DNA of 64,000 nucleotides from Gordonia mangrovi (GCF_024734075.1 NZ_CP102850.1:558001-622000), one strand, 5' to 3'; shown: positions 9,908 through 19,486, counted from the first letter of the stretch. The notes: generated from the letters alone by a model not told the origin. Made by a program: numbers and translations.

Positions 9908-11611
9908 ATGGCGGTTCTCGATACGATCAAACGCGGCAAGACGACTCCCCACCCGGTGGACGAGATACCGCCTCTGGCGAAGCTCCTCCCGCTCGGTCTG
10001 CAGCATGTCCTGGCGATGTATGCCGGCGCGGTGGCGGTGCCGCTGATCGTCGGTGGCGCGATGGTCAGCGCCGGCCAGCTCGAGCAGGGCGACATCGTCC
10101 ACCTGATCATGGCCGACCTGTTCGTCGCCGGTATCGCGACGATCCTGCAGGCGGTCGGGTTCTGGCGGTTCGGCGTCCGGCTACCGCTGATGCAGGGCGT
10201 CACCTTCGCCGCGGTCGGTCCGATGATCACCATCGGACAGGCCCACGGCATCACCGCGATCTACGGTTCGGTGATCTGTTGCGGCCTGTTCATGATCCTG
10301 GCGGCTCCCGTCGTCGGAAAGCTCATCCGGTTCTTCCCACCGCTGGTGACCGGCACGATCATCCTCATCATCGGCGTCTCGCTGATGCGTGTGGCGGCCG
10401 GCTGGTTCGGTGGCGGCACCGCCACCGGCGAGGACTTCGGTGAGCCCAAGGCGATCGCATTCGGGTTCTTCACCCTCGCCGTCATCATCGCCCTCGAACG
10501 TTTCGGCCCCGAACCGATCAAGCGTGTCTCGGTGCTGATCGGCCTCGTCATCGGCACCCTCGTAGCGATCCCGTTCGGCATGGCCAACTGGGATGCCGTC
10601 GGCGAGAACCCGTGGGTCGGCATTCCGCAGCCCTTCCAGTTCGGTTTCCCGACCTTCGAGATCTCCTCGATCATCGCGCTGATCATCGTGGCACTGGTGA
10701 TCATGACCGAGACGACGGGCGACATCGTCGCGGTCGGTGAGATCGTCGACAAGAAGATCACGCCTCAGAAACTCGCCGACGGCATGCGCGCCGACGGTAT
10801 GGGCACCGTGCTCGGTGGTGTCTTCAACACCTTCCCGTACACCGCGTTCGCCCAGAACGTGGGCCTGGTCGCGATCACCGGGGTCAAGACCCGCCACGTC
10901 GCCACCTGTGCCGGCGTCATCCTGGTGATCCTCGGTCTGCTGCCGAAGATGGCCGCCATTGTCGAGGGCATCCCGCAGCCCGTCCTCGGTGGCGCCGGCG
11001 TCGCCCTGTTCGGCATGGTCGCCGCCAGCGGCGTGCGGACGTTGAGCAAGGTCAAGTTCAACAACACCAACGTGCTGGTCGTCGCCATCTCGGTGGGTGT
11101 CGCGATGCTGACCGAGGCGAAGCTGTACTACACCAACCGCGACCTCGGCGACAGCCCCGTCAACGTGTCGCTGGACCTGTATCACCAGTTCCCCGACTGG
11201 TTCCAGACGATCTTCCATTCCGGCATCTCCGCCGGCGCGCTCACGGCGATCCTGCTGAACCTGCTGCTCAACACGAAGAGCACCTCGCCCGATCCAGCGG
11301 ACTACCACAACACCGGCGAGATCGAGGTGGTCACCAAGGACGGACTGGGCCTGTCGGCAGGCGACGCCATGGGTGCGGCCGCCTTCGACCCGCGCGACGC
11401 GCTGGCCGCGGCCAACCCCGACAGTACGCCGGAGACACTGCGCTACCTCGCCGAGCACGACCCGGCGCTGCACACGTTCATCGTCACCAACCCGGCCGCG
11501 CCAAAAGATCTGTGCGACTGGATCAAGGCTCAGGGCGATCCCAAGGTGCTACGTCTGTTCGACGACTGGGACGAACACACCGACGGCGGATTCTCCCGGC
11601 GCGGATCCTGA
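9908..11611 (+). CDS. NCS2-family uracil/xanthine permease with extra C-terminal helical domain
   Basis: Residues 25-460 form a multi-spanning membrane protein of the nucleobase:cation symporter-2 family: GLQHVLAMYAGAVAVPLIVG near 30-49, then TFAAVGPMITIG, and the TETTGDIVAVGEI motif. It should import uracil, xanthine or uric acid with a cation. The last ~78 residues (490-567) are unusual. They carry two ANP/TNP-type repeats (AAANPDSTPETLRYLAEHDP, then VTNPAAPKDLCDWIKAQGDP) that resemble leucine-rich-repeat-variant helices, presumably on the cytoplasmic side. Ordinary NCS2 permeases end soon after the last helix. The substrate is not determined. Confidence 0.88.
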   Translation: MAVLDTIKRGKTTPHPVDEIPPLAKLLPLGLQHVLAMYAGAVAVPLIVGGAMVSAGQLEQGDIVHLIMADLFVAGIATILQAVGFWRFGVRLPLMQGVTFAAVGPMITIGQAHGITAIYGSVICCGLFMILAAPVVGKLIRFFPPLVTGTIILIIGVSLMRVAAGWFGGGTATGEDFGEPKAIAFGFFTLAVIIALERFGPEPIKRVSVLIGLVIGTLVAIPFGMANWDAVGENPWVGIPQPFQFGFPTFEISSIIALIIVALVIMTETTGDIVAVGEIVDKKITPQKLADGMRADGMGTVLGGVFNTFPYTAFAQNVGLVAITGVKTRHVATCAGVILVILGLLPKMAAIVEGIPQPVLGGAGVALFGMVAASGVRTLSKVKFNNTNVLVVAISVGVAMLTEAKLYYTNRDLGDSPVNVSLDLYHQFPDWFQTIFHSGISAGALTAILLNLLLNTKSTSPDPADYHNTGEIEVVTKDGLGLSAGDAMGAAAFDPRDALAAANPDSTPETLRYLAEHDPALHTFIVTNPAAPKDLCDWIKAQGDPKVLRLFDDWDEHTDGGFSRRGS

Positions 11612-11644
11612 TCGTCCGGGCAGAACTCGGTTTATCGTTGAATC

Positions 11645-11881
11645 ATGTCCGACAGCCCCCGCGACGATCACCAGCCGGCCGACGCCCTCATCGACGACGA
11701 CCCGGACCAGCCGCACGAGTACCCACACGACTCGGCGTTCGCCTTCGGCGACGCCAAGCCCATCGGTGAGACCGAACGGATCGCCCGGGAGCGGGCCATC
11801 TACGAAGCCGCCCGACATGGCAACGACCTCAACCGAGGGCACGCTCTCGGTGGCACCGACGGGTCCACCGAGGGTCAGTAG
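11645..11881 (+). CDS. Small acidic protein of unknown function
   Basis: The 78-residue protein is rich in Asp, Glu, His and Pro and has no membrane segment or known motif. Residues 30-60 (FAFGDAKPIGETERIARERAIYEAAR) look like a short helix flanked by disordered tails. Its TAG stop is immediately followed by the ATG of the VOC gene, so the two are probably co-transcribed. I do not recognise a function. Confidence 0.6.
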   Translation: MSDSPRDDHQPADALIDDDPDQPHEYPHDSAFAFGDAKPIGETERIARERAIYEAARHGNDLNRGHALGGTDGSTEGQ

Positions 11882-12265
11882 ATGGAGGTGCTGAGCAGCC
11901 GGGTTCTGCTGCGTTCGGCCGACCCCGCGCGCTTGACCGCGTTCTACCGTGATCGGCTCCGGCTGGCCGTGGCCCGCGAATATCCGGGCGGCGTGGTGTT
12001 CCACGCGGGCAACGGACTCATCGAAGTACCGGCCCACATGAGCGACAAAGCCTCCGGCGGGGGCGCCGACGCCATCCTGTGGCTGCAGGTGCGCGACATG
12101 TCCGCCGCCGAGCAGGAATTGCGGGCTGCCGGGGTCCCGATCGTCCGGGAGGCCCGGACCGAGCCGTGGGGCCTGATCGAGATGCATGTCACCGACCCCG
12201 ACGACCGCGTGCTCATCGTCGTGGAGATCCCCGACGACCACCCCCTGCGTCGGGACACCCGGTGA
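11882..12265 (+). CDS. VOC-superfamily (glyoxalase/bleomycin-resistance-like) protein
   Basis: The 127-residue protein has a single vicinal-oxygen-chelate fold: [26 protein letters not shown] at the start, then [54 protein letters not shown]. The closing WG...DPDD pattern is typical. Such proteins bind small substrates or drugs as dimers, and the substrate here is unknown. It begins directly after the stop of the small acidic protein gene. Confidence 0.85.
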   Translation: MEVLSSRVLLRSADPARLTAFYRDRLRLAVAREYPGGVVFHAGNGLIEVPAHMSDKASGGGADAILWLQVRDMSAAEQELRAAGVPIVREARTEPWGLIEMHVTDPDDRVLIVVEIPDDHPLRRDTR

Positions 12266-12314
12266 CACCTCGCTCCCCGATCGGCGCCCATTCACCCATG
12301 ACAGACTGGACCGC

Positions 12315-13580
12315 ATGAGTGTCTGGACTGCGCCCACGGTGACCGCCCCGGTGGTGGCCACCGTCGAGTTGCCCGGATCCAAGTCGATCACCAATCGCGC
12401 ATTGATCCTCGCCGCCCTGGCAGATGGCCCCTCGATGGTGCGCGGCACGCTGCGCAGCCGCGACACCAACCTGATGCTCAGCGGTCTGAGCGCACTCGGC
12501 GTCGGCGTGCACATCGACCCCGCCGACGACACCACGGTCACGATCGATCCGCACCCGATGGTCGGCGCCGACGTGTACTGCGGGCTGGCCGGCACCGTGA
12601 TGCGGTTCCTGCCCCCGGTGGCCGCGTTCGCCGACGGCGCGGTCGCCTTCGACGGCGACGAACAGGCCCGCACCCGCCCACTGTCGACCATCCTCGACGC
12701 CCTGCGCGACCTGGGCGTGAAGGTGAGCGGCGATCGGCTGCCGTTCACGGTCACCGGCACCGGGTCCGCGTCCGGCGGGGAGGTCACCATCGATGCGTCG
12801 GCCTCGTCGCAGTTCGTCTCGGGGTTGCTGCTGTCGGCGGCGCGCTTCGACGACGGAGTGACCGTGCGCCACGCCGGCGGACCGGTGCCCTCGATGCCGC
12901 ACATCGACATGACCGTGCAGATGTTGGCCGAGTGCGGGGTGGCGGTGGACCGGCCGGATGAGCAGACGTGGCGGGTGCCGCCGTCGACGATCCGGGCGAT
13001 CGACCGGGACATCGAACCCGACCTGTCCAACGCCGCCGCGTTCCTCGCGGCGGCCGCGGTCACCGGGGGTTCGGTGACGGTGCCACGATGGCCCGCGACG
13101 ACGACGCAGCCGGGCGCCCAGATCGTCGACATCCTCGCCGAGATGGGCTGTGCGGTCGCACTCACCGATGGTTCGCTGACCGTGCGTGGGCCGGAGAAAC
13201 TGACCGGGATCAGCATCGACCTGCGCGCCATCGGCGAACTGACCCCCACCGTGGCGGGTCTGTGCGCGCTCGCCGACGGCGAGTCGGTGCTGTCGGGCAT
13301 CGCGCACCTGCGGGGCCACGAAACCGATCGCCTCGCAGCACTGACCACCGAGATCAACCGACTCGGCGGCGACTGCACCGAAACAGCGGACGGTCTGCGG
13401 ATCGTGCCGCGACCACTACACGGGGCGAGGTGGGAGTCCTACGCCGATCACCGGATGGCCACCGCCGGTGCGCTCATCGGCCTCGTCGTGCAAGGCGTCA
13501 CCGTCGCCGACATCCAGACCACCAGCAAGACGCTGCCGGACTTCCCGGGCATGTGGCAGCAGATGATCGGGCACCCCTGA
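12315..13580 (+). CDS. aroA: 3-phosphoshikimate 1-carboxyvinyltransferase (EPSP synthase)
   Basis: The 421-residue enzyme joins shikimate 3-phosphate and phosphoenolpyruvate in aromatic amino acid synthesis. It shows [12 protein letters not shown] near the N-terminus, [10 protein letters not shown] for PEP binding, and the C-terminal pattern [18 protein letters not shown] chose the start at 12315 (MSVWTAPTV) because the longer frame overlaps the VOC gene and adds low-complexity sequence. rsgA follows after 1 bp. The aroA-rsgA pair matches Rv3227-Rv3228 of M. tuberculosis. Confidence 0.95.
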   Translation: MSVWTAPTVTAPVVATVELPGSKSITNRALILAALADGPSMVRGTLRSRDTNLMLSGLSALGVGVHIDPADDTTVTIDPHPMVGADVYCGLAGTVMRFLPPVAAFADGAVAFDGDEQARTRPLSTILDALRDLGVKVSGDRLPFTVTGTGSASGGEVTIDASASSQFVSGLLLSAARFDDGVTVRHAGGPVPSMPHIDMTVQMLAECGVAVDRPDEQTWRVPPSTIRAIDRDIEPDLSNAAAFLAAAAVTGGSVTVPRWPATTTQPGAQIVDILAEMGCAVALTDGSLTVRGPEKLTGISIDLRAIGELTPTVAGLCALADGESVLSGIAHLRGHETDRLAALTTEINRLGGDCTETADGLRIVPRPLHGARWESYADHRMATAGALIGLVVQGVTVADIQTTSKTLPDFPGMWQQMIGHP

Positions 13581-13581
13581 G

Positions 13582-14625
13582 GTGAGTCGGCGCGCCTCGA
13601 GCTACGACGAATCCGACGTCCGGATACGTCCCGGCAAAGGCAGCCGACCTCGCACCAAACAACGACCGAGCCACGACGACGCCGTGTCGGCGATGGTGGT
13701 GTCGGTCGACCGCGGCCGTTGGGGCTGCGTCCTCGACGATGACCCGAGCCGCCGGGTGGTGGCGATGCGGGCGCGTGAACTCGGCCGCACCCCGGTCGTC
13801 GTCGGCGATCAGGTGTCGGTGGTCGGAGATCTGTCCGGCCGCCCGGACACGTTGGCGCGCATCGTCAAAGTCGCCGACCGGACCACCGTGCTGCGCCGCA
13901 CCGCCGACGACACCGATCCGTATGAACGCATCGTGGTGGCCAACGCCGATCAGCTGCTGATCGTCACCGCGTTGGCCGACCCGCCACCACGGACAGGTTT
14001 CGTGGAACGAGCGCTGGCCGCCGCCTACGTCGGGGGCCTGACCCCGATCCTGTGTCTGACGAAGTCCGATCTCGCCGATCCGGCCGAATTCACCCGGGCC
14101 TTCGCCGATCTCGACCTACCGATCGTGCTCGCCGGACGCGACGATCCGCTCGACGAGATCACCGCAGTGCTCACCGGCCGGCTCACGGCACTGATCGGAC
14201 ATTCGGGGGTGGGCAAGTCCACCTTGGTGAATCGTCTTGTGCCGGAAGCAGAACGGGCCACCGGGGAAGTATCCGGTGTCGGCAAGGGCCGACACACCTC
14301 GACGCAATCGGTGGTGTTGCCGCTGCCCGGCACCGACTCGTCGCCCCAGGGTTGGGTGGTCGACACACCGGGTATCCGGTCGTTCGGCCTCGCCCACGTC
14401 GGACCCGACGACATCGTCGACGCCTTCGACGATCTGCGCGACGCCATCGACAACTGCCCGCGCGGCTGCACGCATCTCGGACCGCCGGCCGATCCGGAGT
14501 GTGCGCTGGACGATCTCGCCGGCGCGTCGTATCGGCGTGCGATGGCCGTGCGGCAGTTGCTGATCGCGGTCTCCGGGCAGGTGGCCGAGGAGAACGCGGT
14601 CGCCGACGATCAGCCGACCGAGTAG
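13582..14625 (+). CDS. rsgA: Ribosome small subunit-dependent GTPase
   Basis: The 347-residue protein is a circularly permuted GTPase involved in late 30S maturation. G4 (TKSD, 160-163) comes before G1 (GHSGVGKST, 206-214) and G3 (DTPG, 261-264), the signature permutation. An OB-fold precedes it, and a zinc site (Cys292, Cys296, His298, Cys307) follows. The N-terminal ~30 residues are basic and may contact rRNA. The GTG start lies 1 bp after the aroA stop, implying coupling. Confidence 0.95.
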   Translation: MSRRASSYDESDVRIRPGKGSRPRTKQRPSHDDAVSAMVVSVDRGRWGCVLDDDPSRRVVAMRARELGRTPVVVGDQVSVVGDLSGRPDTLARIVKVADRTTVLRRTADDTDPYERIVVANADQLLIVTALADPPPRTGFVERALAAAYVGGLTPILCLTKSDLADPAEFTRAFADLDLPIVLAGRDDPLDEITAVLTGRLTALIGHSGVGKSTLVNRLVPEAERATGEVSGVGKGRHTSTQSVVLPLPGTDSSPQGWVVDTPGIRSFGLAHVGPDDIVDAFDDLRDAIDNCPRGCTHLGPPADPECALDDLAGASYRRAMAVRQLLIAVSGQVAEENAVADDQPTE

Positions 14626-14640
14626 GCCCCCACCACCGCT

Positions 14641-14744
14641 GGTCGAGTGGTCCGAACCGCTAGGCGAGGACGTATCGAGACCACTGGCGACGCACAAGTG
14701 ATCTCGATACACGACCTCGGCGCCTCGGCCGCCACTCGATCACC
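14641..14744. repeat. Long imperfect inverted repeat between rsgA and gntR, copy of a dispersed element
   Basis: GGTCGAGTGG (14641) pairs with CCACTCGATC (14732), and GTATCGAGACCACT (14672) pairs with AGTGATCTCGATAC (14697), one mismatch each, so the block folds as a long hairpin. Related sequence occurs at 38133-38179 and, inverted, at 44233-44322. It sits between the convergent ends of rsgA and gntR and may act as a bidirectional terminator. The family looks like a small intergenic palindromic repeat. Confidence 0.7.
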
Positions 14745-14769
14745 GGGTTACCCACTCGCTCAGCGGGGC

Positions 14770-15516
14770 TCAGCGATCCACCACCGTCGTCTCGAAGAAA
14801 TACCGATCCGCCCGGTACGCATGCCGGCCCACCTCGACGACCTTCCCCGCGTCGTCGAAAGCGGTGCGCTGCATGGTGAGCAGCGGCGCCCCCGGTTGGT
14901 CGCCGAGCAGGGCGGCCTCGTCGGCGTCGGCCGCCTTGGCCCCGATGCGTTGTCGGGCCAGCCGGATGTGGACACCCCGCCCGCGCAACCCCTTGTAGAG
15001 GCCGCCACTCTCGAGTTCCCCGGCGGGCGGGCAGATGTCGGCAGGTAGATGGTTGATCATCAGGGCCAGGGGTTCGCCGCCGGCACAGCGCAGACGTTTG
15101 ACCGTCACCGACTCGGCCCCCACCGGCAAACCAAGCTCGGTGCGCAACTCCTCGTCGGGTGTTCCGATCCGATACTCGAGCAGTTGAGTGGTCGGATGCA
15201 TTCCCGCGGTCGTCAGGTCGTCATAGAGGCTGGTGAGCTCCACCGAGCGGTGCACGGGATTCTGCACCACCTGCGTGCCGACCCCCCGCTTGCGCACCAC
15301 CACGCCCTTGTCGACAAGCTCCTGGATCGCCTGACGGATGGTCGGGCGCGACAGCTTGAGCCGGCCGGCCAAGTCGAGTTCGTTCTCCAGCCGATCCCCG
15401 GGCCCGAGGTCGCCCCGCACGATCGCGGCCTCGATGGCCTGGGCTAGCTGGTGGTAGAGCGGCACCGGCGTGGACCGGTCGAGCTCGACCGGAATCTGCA
15501 TGATCTGGTCCGCCAT
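14770..15516 (-). CDS. GntR-family (HutC-type, UTRA domain) repressor, probable inositol regulator
   Basis: The 248-residue protein has an N-terminal winged helix (YHQLAQAIEAAIVRGDLGPGDRLENELDLAGRLKLSRPTIRQAIQELVDKGVVVRKRGVGTQV in two parts, about 20-85). A UTRA ligand domain ends FETTVVDR. Its own upstream region holds TGTCATAACA and TGTCCGGACC, and similar sites precede several inositol genes. A GntR protein (IolR) controls inositol catabolism in Corynebacterium glutamicum. I infer that this is the local equivalent, autoregulated and released by an inositol intermediate. Divergent or distant targets cannot be excluded. Confidence 0.8.
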   Translation of the reverse strand: MADQIMQIPVELDRSTPVPLYHQLAQAIEAAIVRGDLGPGDRLENELDLAGRLKLSRPTIRQAIQELVDKGVVVRKRGVGTQVVQNPVHRSVELTSLYDDLTTAGMHPTTQLLEYRIGTPDEELRTELGLPVGAESVTVKRLRCAGGEPLALMINHLPADICPPAGELESGGLYKGLRGRGVHIRLARQRIGAKAADADEAALLGDQPGAPLLTMQRTAFDDAGKVVEVGRHAYRADRYFFETTVVDR

Positions 15517-15526
15517 CGTGTCAGTA

Positions 15527-15551
15527 TGTCATAACAAATAATGTCCGGACC
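15527..15551. promoter_or_regulatory. Two tandem operator-like sites before gntR
   Basis: TGTCATAACA (15527-15536) and TGTCCGGACC (15542-15551) are 15 bp apart, 10 to 35 bp upstream of the gntR start. They match the site repeated at 18143, 29289, 32051, 40874 and 40958. The first fits the IolR consensus KGWCHTRACA as I recall it from C. glutamicum. Autorepression is the likely effect. Confidence 0.6.
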
Positions 15552-15596
15552 AGGTTTTCTCCAGGTGCCTCCGCGACTTTCCACGTTCGGGCACCC

Positions 15597-17000
15597 TCAG
15601 GTGACCGCCTCGGCCGCCGACCCGCCGGTATCCCGACGACGTGACAGCGCGGCGGTGGTCAACCACGCGGCGATGACACCGAGCACCGCGGCGGGCACGG
15701 CGTCGAAGCCCACCGAACCGGTCAGCAGCATGCTGAACAGCAACGCGCTGAACACGAATCCGGTGCCCGCGGTCATCCCCGCGGCCGCACCGACCGCCAG
15801 CGCCCAGGTGATGGAGCAGTCGAAGAGTAGGCAGCCGATCGAGGCGATGGCCACCCCGATGAAGATCGCCGGGAAGACCGGGCCGCCGCGGAACCCGCAG
15901 CCCAGACAGATCGCGTAGGCGATCGCCTTGAACGCGATGATCACCACGAGCGCGCCGACACCGGTCTCGGCGAGGACCATCGGCACGGCGGTCTGCCCGG
16001 AGAACAGCACGTCGTCGATGTCGGCGCCGAGGGCGCGGGCGATCAACGCCAACACTCCCACCGCGACGCCTCCGGCGACGAGGATGCCGTAGCGGCGGCG
16101 CTTGTCGAGCGAAGCGGCCTTGTCCACGAATGTGCCGGCCTTTTTGACCTGGAACATGATCACGCTCGCCAGCACGCCGACGACGATGGCGAGCAGCAGG
16201 TCAACGACGCGGGTGCCCACGTAGTCCGGCATCTCCGGAACCGCCATCGACATGACCCCCAGCCCGCCCCAGTCGCCGAGCCCGATGAAGATGACATAGC
16301 CGACGGCCGCAGCGACCAGACCCGGCAGCAGCGCGGGCAACAACGCTGCCCCGGCGGCGAGCCCGGCCTCGAGTAGGAGCAACCCGGCCACCAGCGGTCC
16401 GCCGAACAGCGCTGACACTGCCGAGAACGAACCGGCGGTGGCCAGTACCCGATGCCCCTGTTCCGGGAGTCGCACGAACGGGACGACCACCATGCCGACC
16501 GCAGACCCCAACGCGATCAGTGGCGCCTCCGGACCGAGCACCGCACCGAACGCGAGGGTGCCGATGGCCGCGAGTGCGATACCCGGCGCGTACTGCCACG
16601 GTGTGGGTGTCACGCCGACACCGTCGAGCGGCGAGTGACCACCTCCGCCGGGTAGGAATGCCGTCGCCATCGCGACCACGATGGCCCCGGCCAACGGAAG
16701 CCCGAGCACCAGATACCAGGGCGCCTCGTCGACGCCGAGGTGCCGGGGAAGATCGGTCCACAACAGCTCCTCGAGCCAATGCACGAGCCCGAGAAATCCC
16801 CACGCCAGCAAAGCGGCCGGGATGCCGATAACCGCGCCCAGTCCGATCAGCTTCAGGTAGACGACACCCTCGGCGCGATCGGGATGCAGTTCGGCGGTGG
16901 TACTCGGCCGCACGCTCTGGGCGGTCACCTCATCGGCACTGGATGCCGGCTGCTGCGCCGAGGCGGCTTCCTGGTCGTCTGCATCGCCGATCGAGCTCAT
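15597..17000 (-). CDS. ClC-family chloride channel/antiporter
   Basis: About 467 residues, with a cytoplasmic acidic N-terminus and ten or more hydrophobic segments. The ClC filter region is visible as VLGPEAPLIALGSAVG, which keeps the gating-glutamate position, and as CGFRGGPVFPAIFIG and GMTAGTGFVFSALL. Substrate (chloride or fluoride) and mode (channel or exchanger) are not clear. I chose the start at 17000 (MSSIGDADDQ): GGAGG sits 9 nt upstream of it, whereas two earlier ATGs are too close. Its link to the inositol genes is only positional. Confidence 0.88.
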   Translation of the reverse strand: MSSIGDADDQEAASAQQPASSADEVTAQSVRPSTTAELHPDRAEGVVYLKLIGLGAVIGIPAALLAWGFLGLVHWLEELLWTDLPRHLGVDEAPWYLVLGLPLAGAIVVAMATAFLPGGGGHSPLDGVGVTPTPWQYAPGIALAAIGTLAFGAVLGPEAPLIALGSAVGMVVVPFVRLPEQGHRVLATAGSFSAVSALFGGPLVAGLLLLEAGLAAGAALLPALLPGLVAAAVGYVIFIGLGDWGGLGVMSMAVPEMPDYVGTRVVDLLLAIVVGVLASVIMFQVKKAGTFVDKAASLDKRRRYGILVAGGVAVGVLALIARALGADIDDVLFSGQTAVPMVLAETGVGALVVIIAFKAIAYAICLGCGFRGGPVFPAIFIGVAIASIGCLLFDCSITWALAVGAAAGMTAGTGFVFSALLFSMLLTGSVGFDAVPAAVLGVIAAWLTTAALSRRRDTGGSAAEAVT

Positions 17001-17082
17001 GGGCATCATCCTCCGTCCGACAGGTGGCCGACTCACCTTATCGGCGATCGCCGTTCGGTCGGAGGTACGCGTTTGCGCCCGA

Positions 17083-18105
17083 CTACCCGTCGGGAAGGTT
17101 GTACGGCGTGATCACGTGAATCCCCGACGCGACCGGACGCTGATCGCCCGGTAGTGCGCCGTGATAGCGCATCACCGAGTGCGCGACCTGGCGCATGTCG
17201 GCACGCAGATCGTGGTGCAGGACCGCGGTCAGGTGTCCACTGAGCAGCAGGGTGCGATTGGCGTCGCCGAGGTCGTGTCCGATGAAGACCTCGCAGGTGC
17301 GGTTCGCGTCACGGAATGCCGAGACGATGCCCCGGTTGCCGCCGCCGATGGAGTAGACCGCCCCCACATCGGGGTTCGCGTCGAGTATCCGTGCCGTGAG
17401 TAGTGCACAGGTCTCGTCGAGTCCGTCGGAATCGGTCACCTCGACGATCCGACGCTGGGGGTCGTGGGTGCGCATCACCGATCGGAAGCCCATCTCCCGT
17501 TCCTCCTCACCGCGCGACATCGAGCTACTGGTCAGCACCAGCACATCGACGTCGACGCGCCGCAGCCACTGGCACATCAGATATGCCGCGGTGGCGCCGG
17601 CCGCACGATTGTCCATCCCGACGTAGGCGATCCGGGTACTCATCGGCACGTCGGTGACCAGGGTGATGACGGGGATACGCGCGGCGGTGAGCCTGCCGAT
17701 GGCCGCCGCGATCTCCGGGGTGTCCGGCGCCTTGAGCACCACGGCGTGGCTGCCCTGGCGGGCAATCGTGTCCAGCGCCGCGATCAGGTCGGCGGTTTGC
17801 CAGGTCTCCCGAAGATGAAAGCGGGCCCGCATCACCGCCGGACGCAAGCCCGGCAACTCCTGCTCCAAGGCGTCGCGGACGAGACCGGAGAACTGTCGAG
17901 GCGTCTCCATGACCACGTCGATCAGGAACCGCCGCCCGGACAACCGCAGTTGGGTGCGCTGCCGGTCCAGATCCGCGATGGCCTGTTCGACCTGCAGCAC
18001 CGTCCCCTCGCGAACGCCGGGACGTCGGTGCAGCACCCGATCGACGGTCGCCTCACTCACTCCGGCCTGCCGCGCGATCTCGCGCACGGGATAACGATGT
18101 GGCAC
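17083..18105 (-). CDS. LacI-family sugar-responsive transcriptional regulator
   Basis: The 340-residue protein begins with a LacI headpiece (YPVREIARQAGVSEATVDRVLHRRPGV, in pieces 4-30), followed by a periplasmic-binding-protein-like sensor domain (RIAYVGMDNRAAGATAAYLM; AVYSIGGGNRGIVSAF; EVFIGHDLGD). I chose the GTG start at 18105: it has CAGGAG upstream and gives the usual length, while longer frames add ~90 unrelated residues. It is divergent from the dioxygenase cassette, sharing a 160-bp promoter region, and probably controls that cassette. Confidence 0.85.
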   Translation of the reverse strand: MPHRYPVREIARQAGVSEATVDRVLHRRPGVREGTVLQVEQAIADLDRQRTQLRLSGRRFLIDVVMETPRQFSGLVRDALEQELPGLRPAVMRARFHLRETWQTADLIAALDTIARQGSHAVVLKAPDTPEIAAAIGRLTAARIPVITLVTDVPMSTRIAYVGMDNRAAGATAAYLMCQWLRRVDVDVLVLTSSSMSRGEEEREMGFRSVMRTHDPQRRIVEVTDSDGLDETCALLTARILDANPDVGAVYSIGGGNRGIVSAFRDANRTCEVFIGHDLGDANRTLLLSGHLTAVLHHDLRADMRQVAHSVMRYHGALPGDQRPVASGIHVITPYNLPDG

Positions 18106-18142
18106 GTCCCACTCCTGAGGGATTCTTGATGGAAATACGCTC

Positions 18143-18154
18143 TTGTCCGGACAA
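18143..18154. promoter_or_regulatory. Perfect palindromic operator in the lacI/dioxygenase promoter
   Basis: TTGTCCGGACAA is a perfect 12-bp palindrome containing the TGTCCGGACA core found at other inositol promoters in this window. It lies 38 bp upstream of the lacI start and 112 bp upstream of the dioxygenase start, so it could serve both directions. This ties the dioxygenase cassette to the inositol regulon. Confidence 0.6.
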
Positions 18155-18265
18155 TACGATCTTGCCATTCTTGGTGACGTGATCACGGCGGAATCGCCGA
18201 GGGCCCGATCCACCCCGACGACCACCGGCCAGAAACCTGGCTCGACCACCGACAAGGAGCGCGCG

Positions 18266-19459
18266 ATGACCGTACGCAGCGCAGACACCATCAGCAGCGC
18301 CCGGACGCCCCGGGCCGACCGGATCTCTGCGGGCGAGTGCAGCCTCGACGACTTCATCGCGGCGACCCGGCGCACCACCGATCTCGCCGACTATCCGCAC
18401 GCCGCGAGCACCGAACGCGGCGTCCTGTTCTACGATTCGGCCGCCATCACCGACCTCTCCGGCGAACAGCGCGCGGTCCTGTCCGACGAACTGGCCGACG
18501 CGCTGCTGAACGGTCCGGGAATCGTGGTGTTCGCCGGCGCATTCGACGACCGCCATGGGCTCGCCGAGTCAACCGAGGTCTTCACACGGATCATCGAGGA
18601 TCAACGTGCGTCCGGTGTGGCCAACGGCGATCACTTCGCCAAGCCCGGCGCCAACGACCGCATCTGGAACGCCTTGCAGAAGTTCGCCCAGCGCGCACCG
18701 GAACTGTTCACCCGCTACTACGCCAACGACATCCTCAACCTGATCAGCGAGGCCTGGCTGGGTCCGTGGTACCAGGTGACATCGGCGATCAACGTCGTCA
18801 ATCCGGGCGGCGAGGCGCAGAACCCGCACCGCGACTATCACCTCGGTTTCATGTCCACCGATACCGCTGCGACGTTCCGTGCCCACACCCACCGCCTCTC
18901 CCCCGCGCTGACCCTGCAGGGTGCGGTCGCCCATGTCGACATGCCGATCGAGTCCGGTCCGACGATGTATCTGCCGTACTCGCAGACCTATGAGCAGGGG
19001 TATCTCGCCTTCAACCTGCCGGAGTTCCGCGAATACTTCGCCCAGAACTACGTTCAGCTGCCGCTGCGGGCGGGAGATGCCGTCTTCTTCAACCCCGCCC
19101 TGTTCCACGCGGCCGGCCACAACACATCGTCGGACATCAAGCGGATGGCGAACCTGCTACAGGTGTCCTCGGCGTTCGGTCGCGCGATGGACGCCGTGGA
19201 CCGCTCGGCCATCATGCGGTGGATCTATCCGTCGGTGCAGGCGCTCGCTGCGACCGGCGACGACCGCGGGGTGGCCCACGTGATCGCCGCGTCGGCCGAG
19301 GGCTATCCCTTCCCCAGCAACCTCGACCTCGACCAGCCGCTGTCCGGGCTGACCGGCGAATCGCAGGCCGAATTGTTCGCCCGGGCCATCGCCGACCGCT
19401 TTGACACCGAACGCTTCGACACCGAACTGTCGGCGCTGGACCGCCGCCACATCGCATGA
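18266..19459 (+). CDS. Phytanoyl-CoA dioxygenase-family Fe(II)/2-oxoglutarate oxygenase
   Basis: The 397-residue protein has the iron triad of the PhyH family: HRD at 188-190 (His188, Asp190) and a distal histidine in FNPALFHAAGHN (His281 or His285). Arg293 is a candidate for 2-oxoglutarate binding. It should hydroxylate or oxidatively demethylate a small molecule in the cytoplasm. It heads a cassette with an SDR, two Gfo/Idh dehydrogenases and an IolE-like protein, so a cyclitol or sugar derivative is more plausible than a phytanoyl-CoA. The start at 18266 has AAGGAG nearby and no competing upstream signal. The substrate is unknown. Confidence 0.8.
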   Translation: MTVRSADTISSARTPRADRISAGECSLDDFIAATRRTTDLADYPHAASTERGVLFYDSAAITDLSGEQRAVLSDELADALLNGPGIVVFAGAFDDRHGLAESTEVFTRIIEDQRASGVANGDHFAKPGANDRIWNALQKFAQRAPELFTRYYANDILNLISEAWLGPWYQVTSAINVVNPGGEAQNPHRDYHLGFMSTDTAATFRAHTHRLSPALTLQGAVAHVDMPIESGPTMYLPYSQTYEQGYLAFNLPEFREYFAQNYVQLPLRAGDAVFFNPALFHAAGHNTSSDIKRMANLLQVSSAFGRAMDAVDRSAIMRWIYPSVQALAATGDDRGVAHVIAASAEGYPFPSNLDLDQPLSGLTGESQAELFARAIADRFDTERFDTELSALDRRHIA

Positions 19460-19486
19460 CCCGAGATCCGGACAAGGACGTCACCC

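Noticed and set aside
11549..13378. A 609-codon minus-strand open frame
   Set aside because: It is antisense to aroA, the VOC gene and the small protein gene, which have strong family matches.
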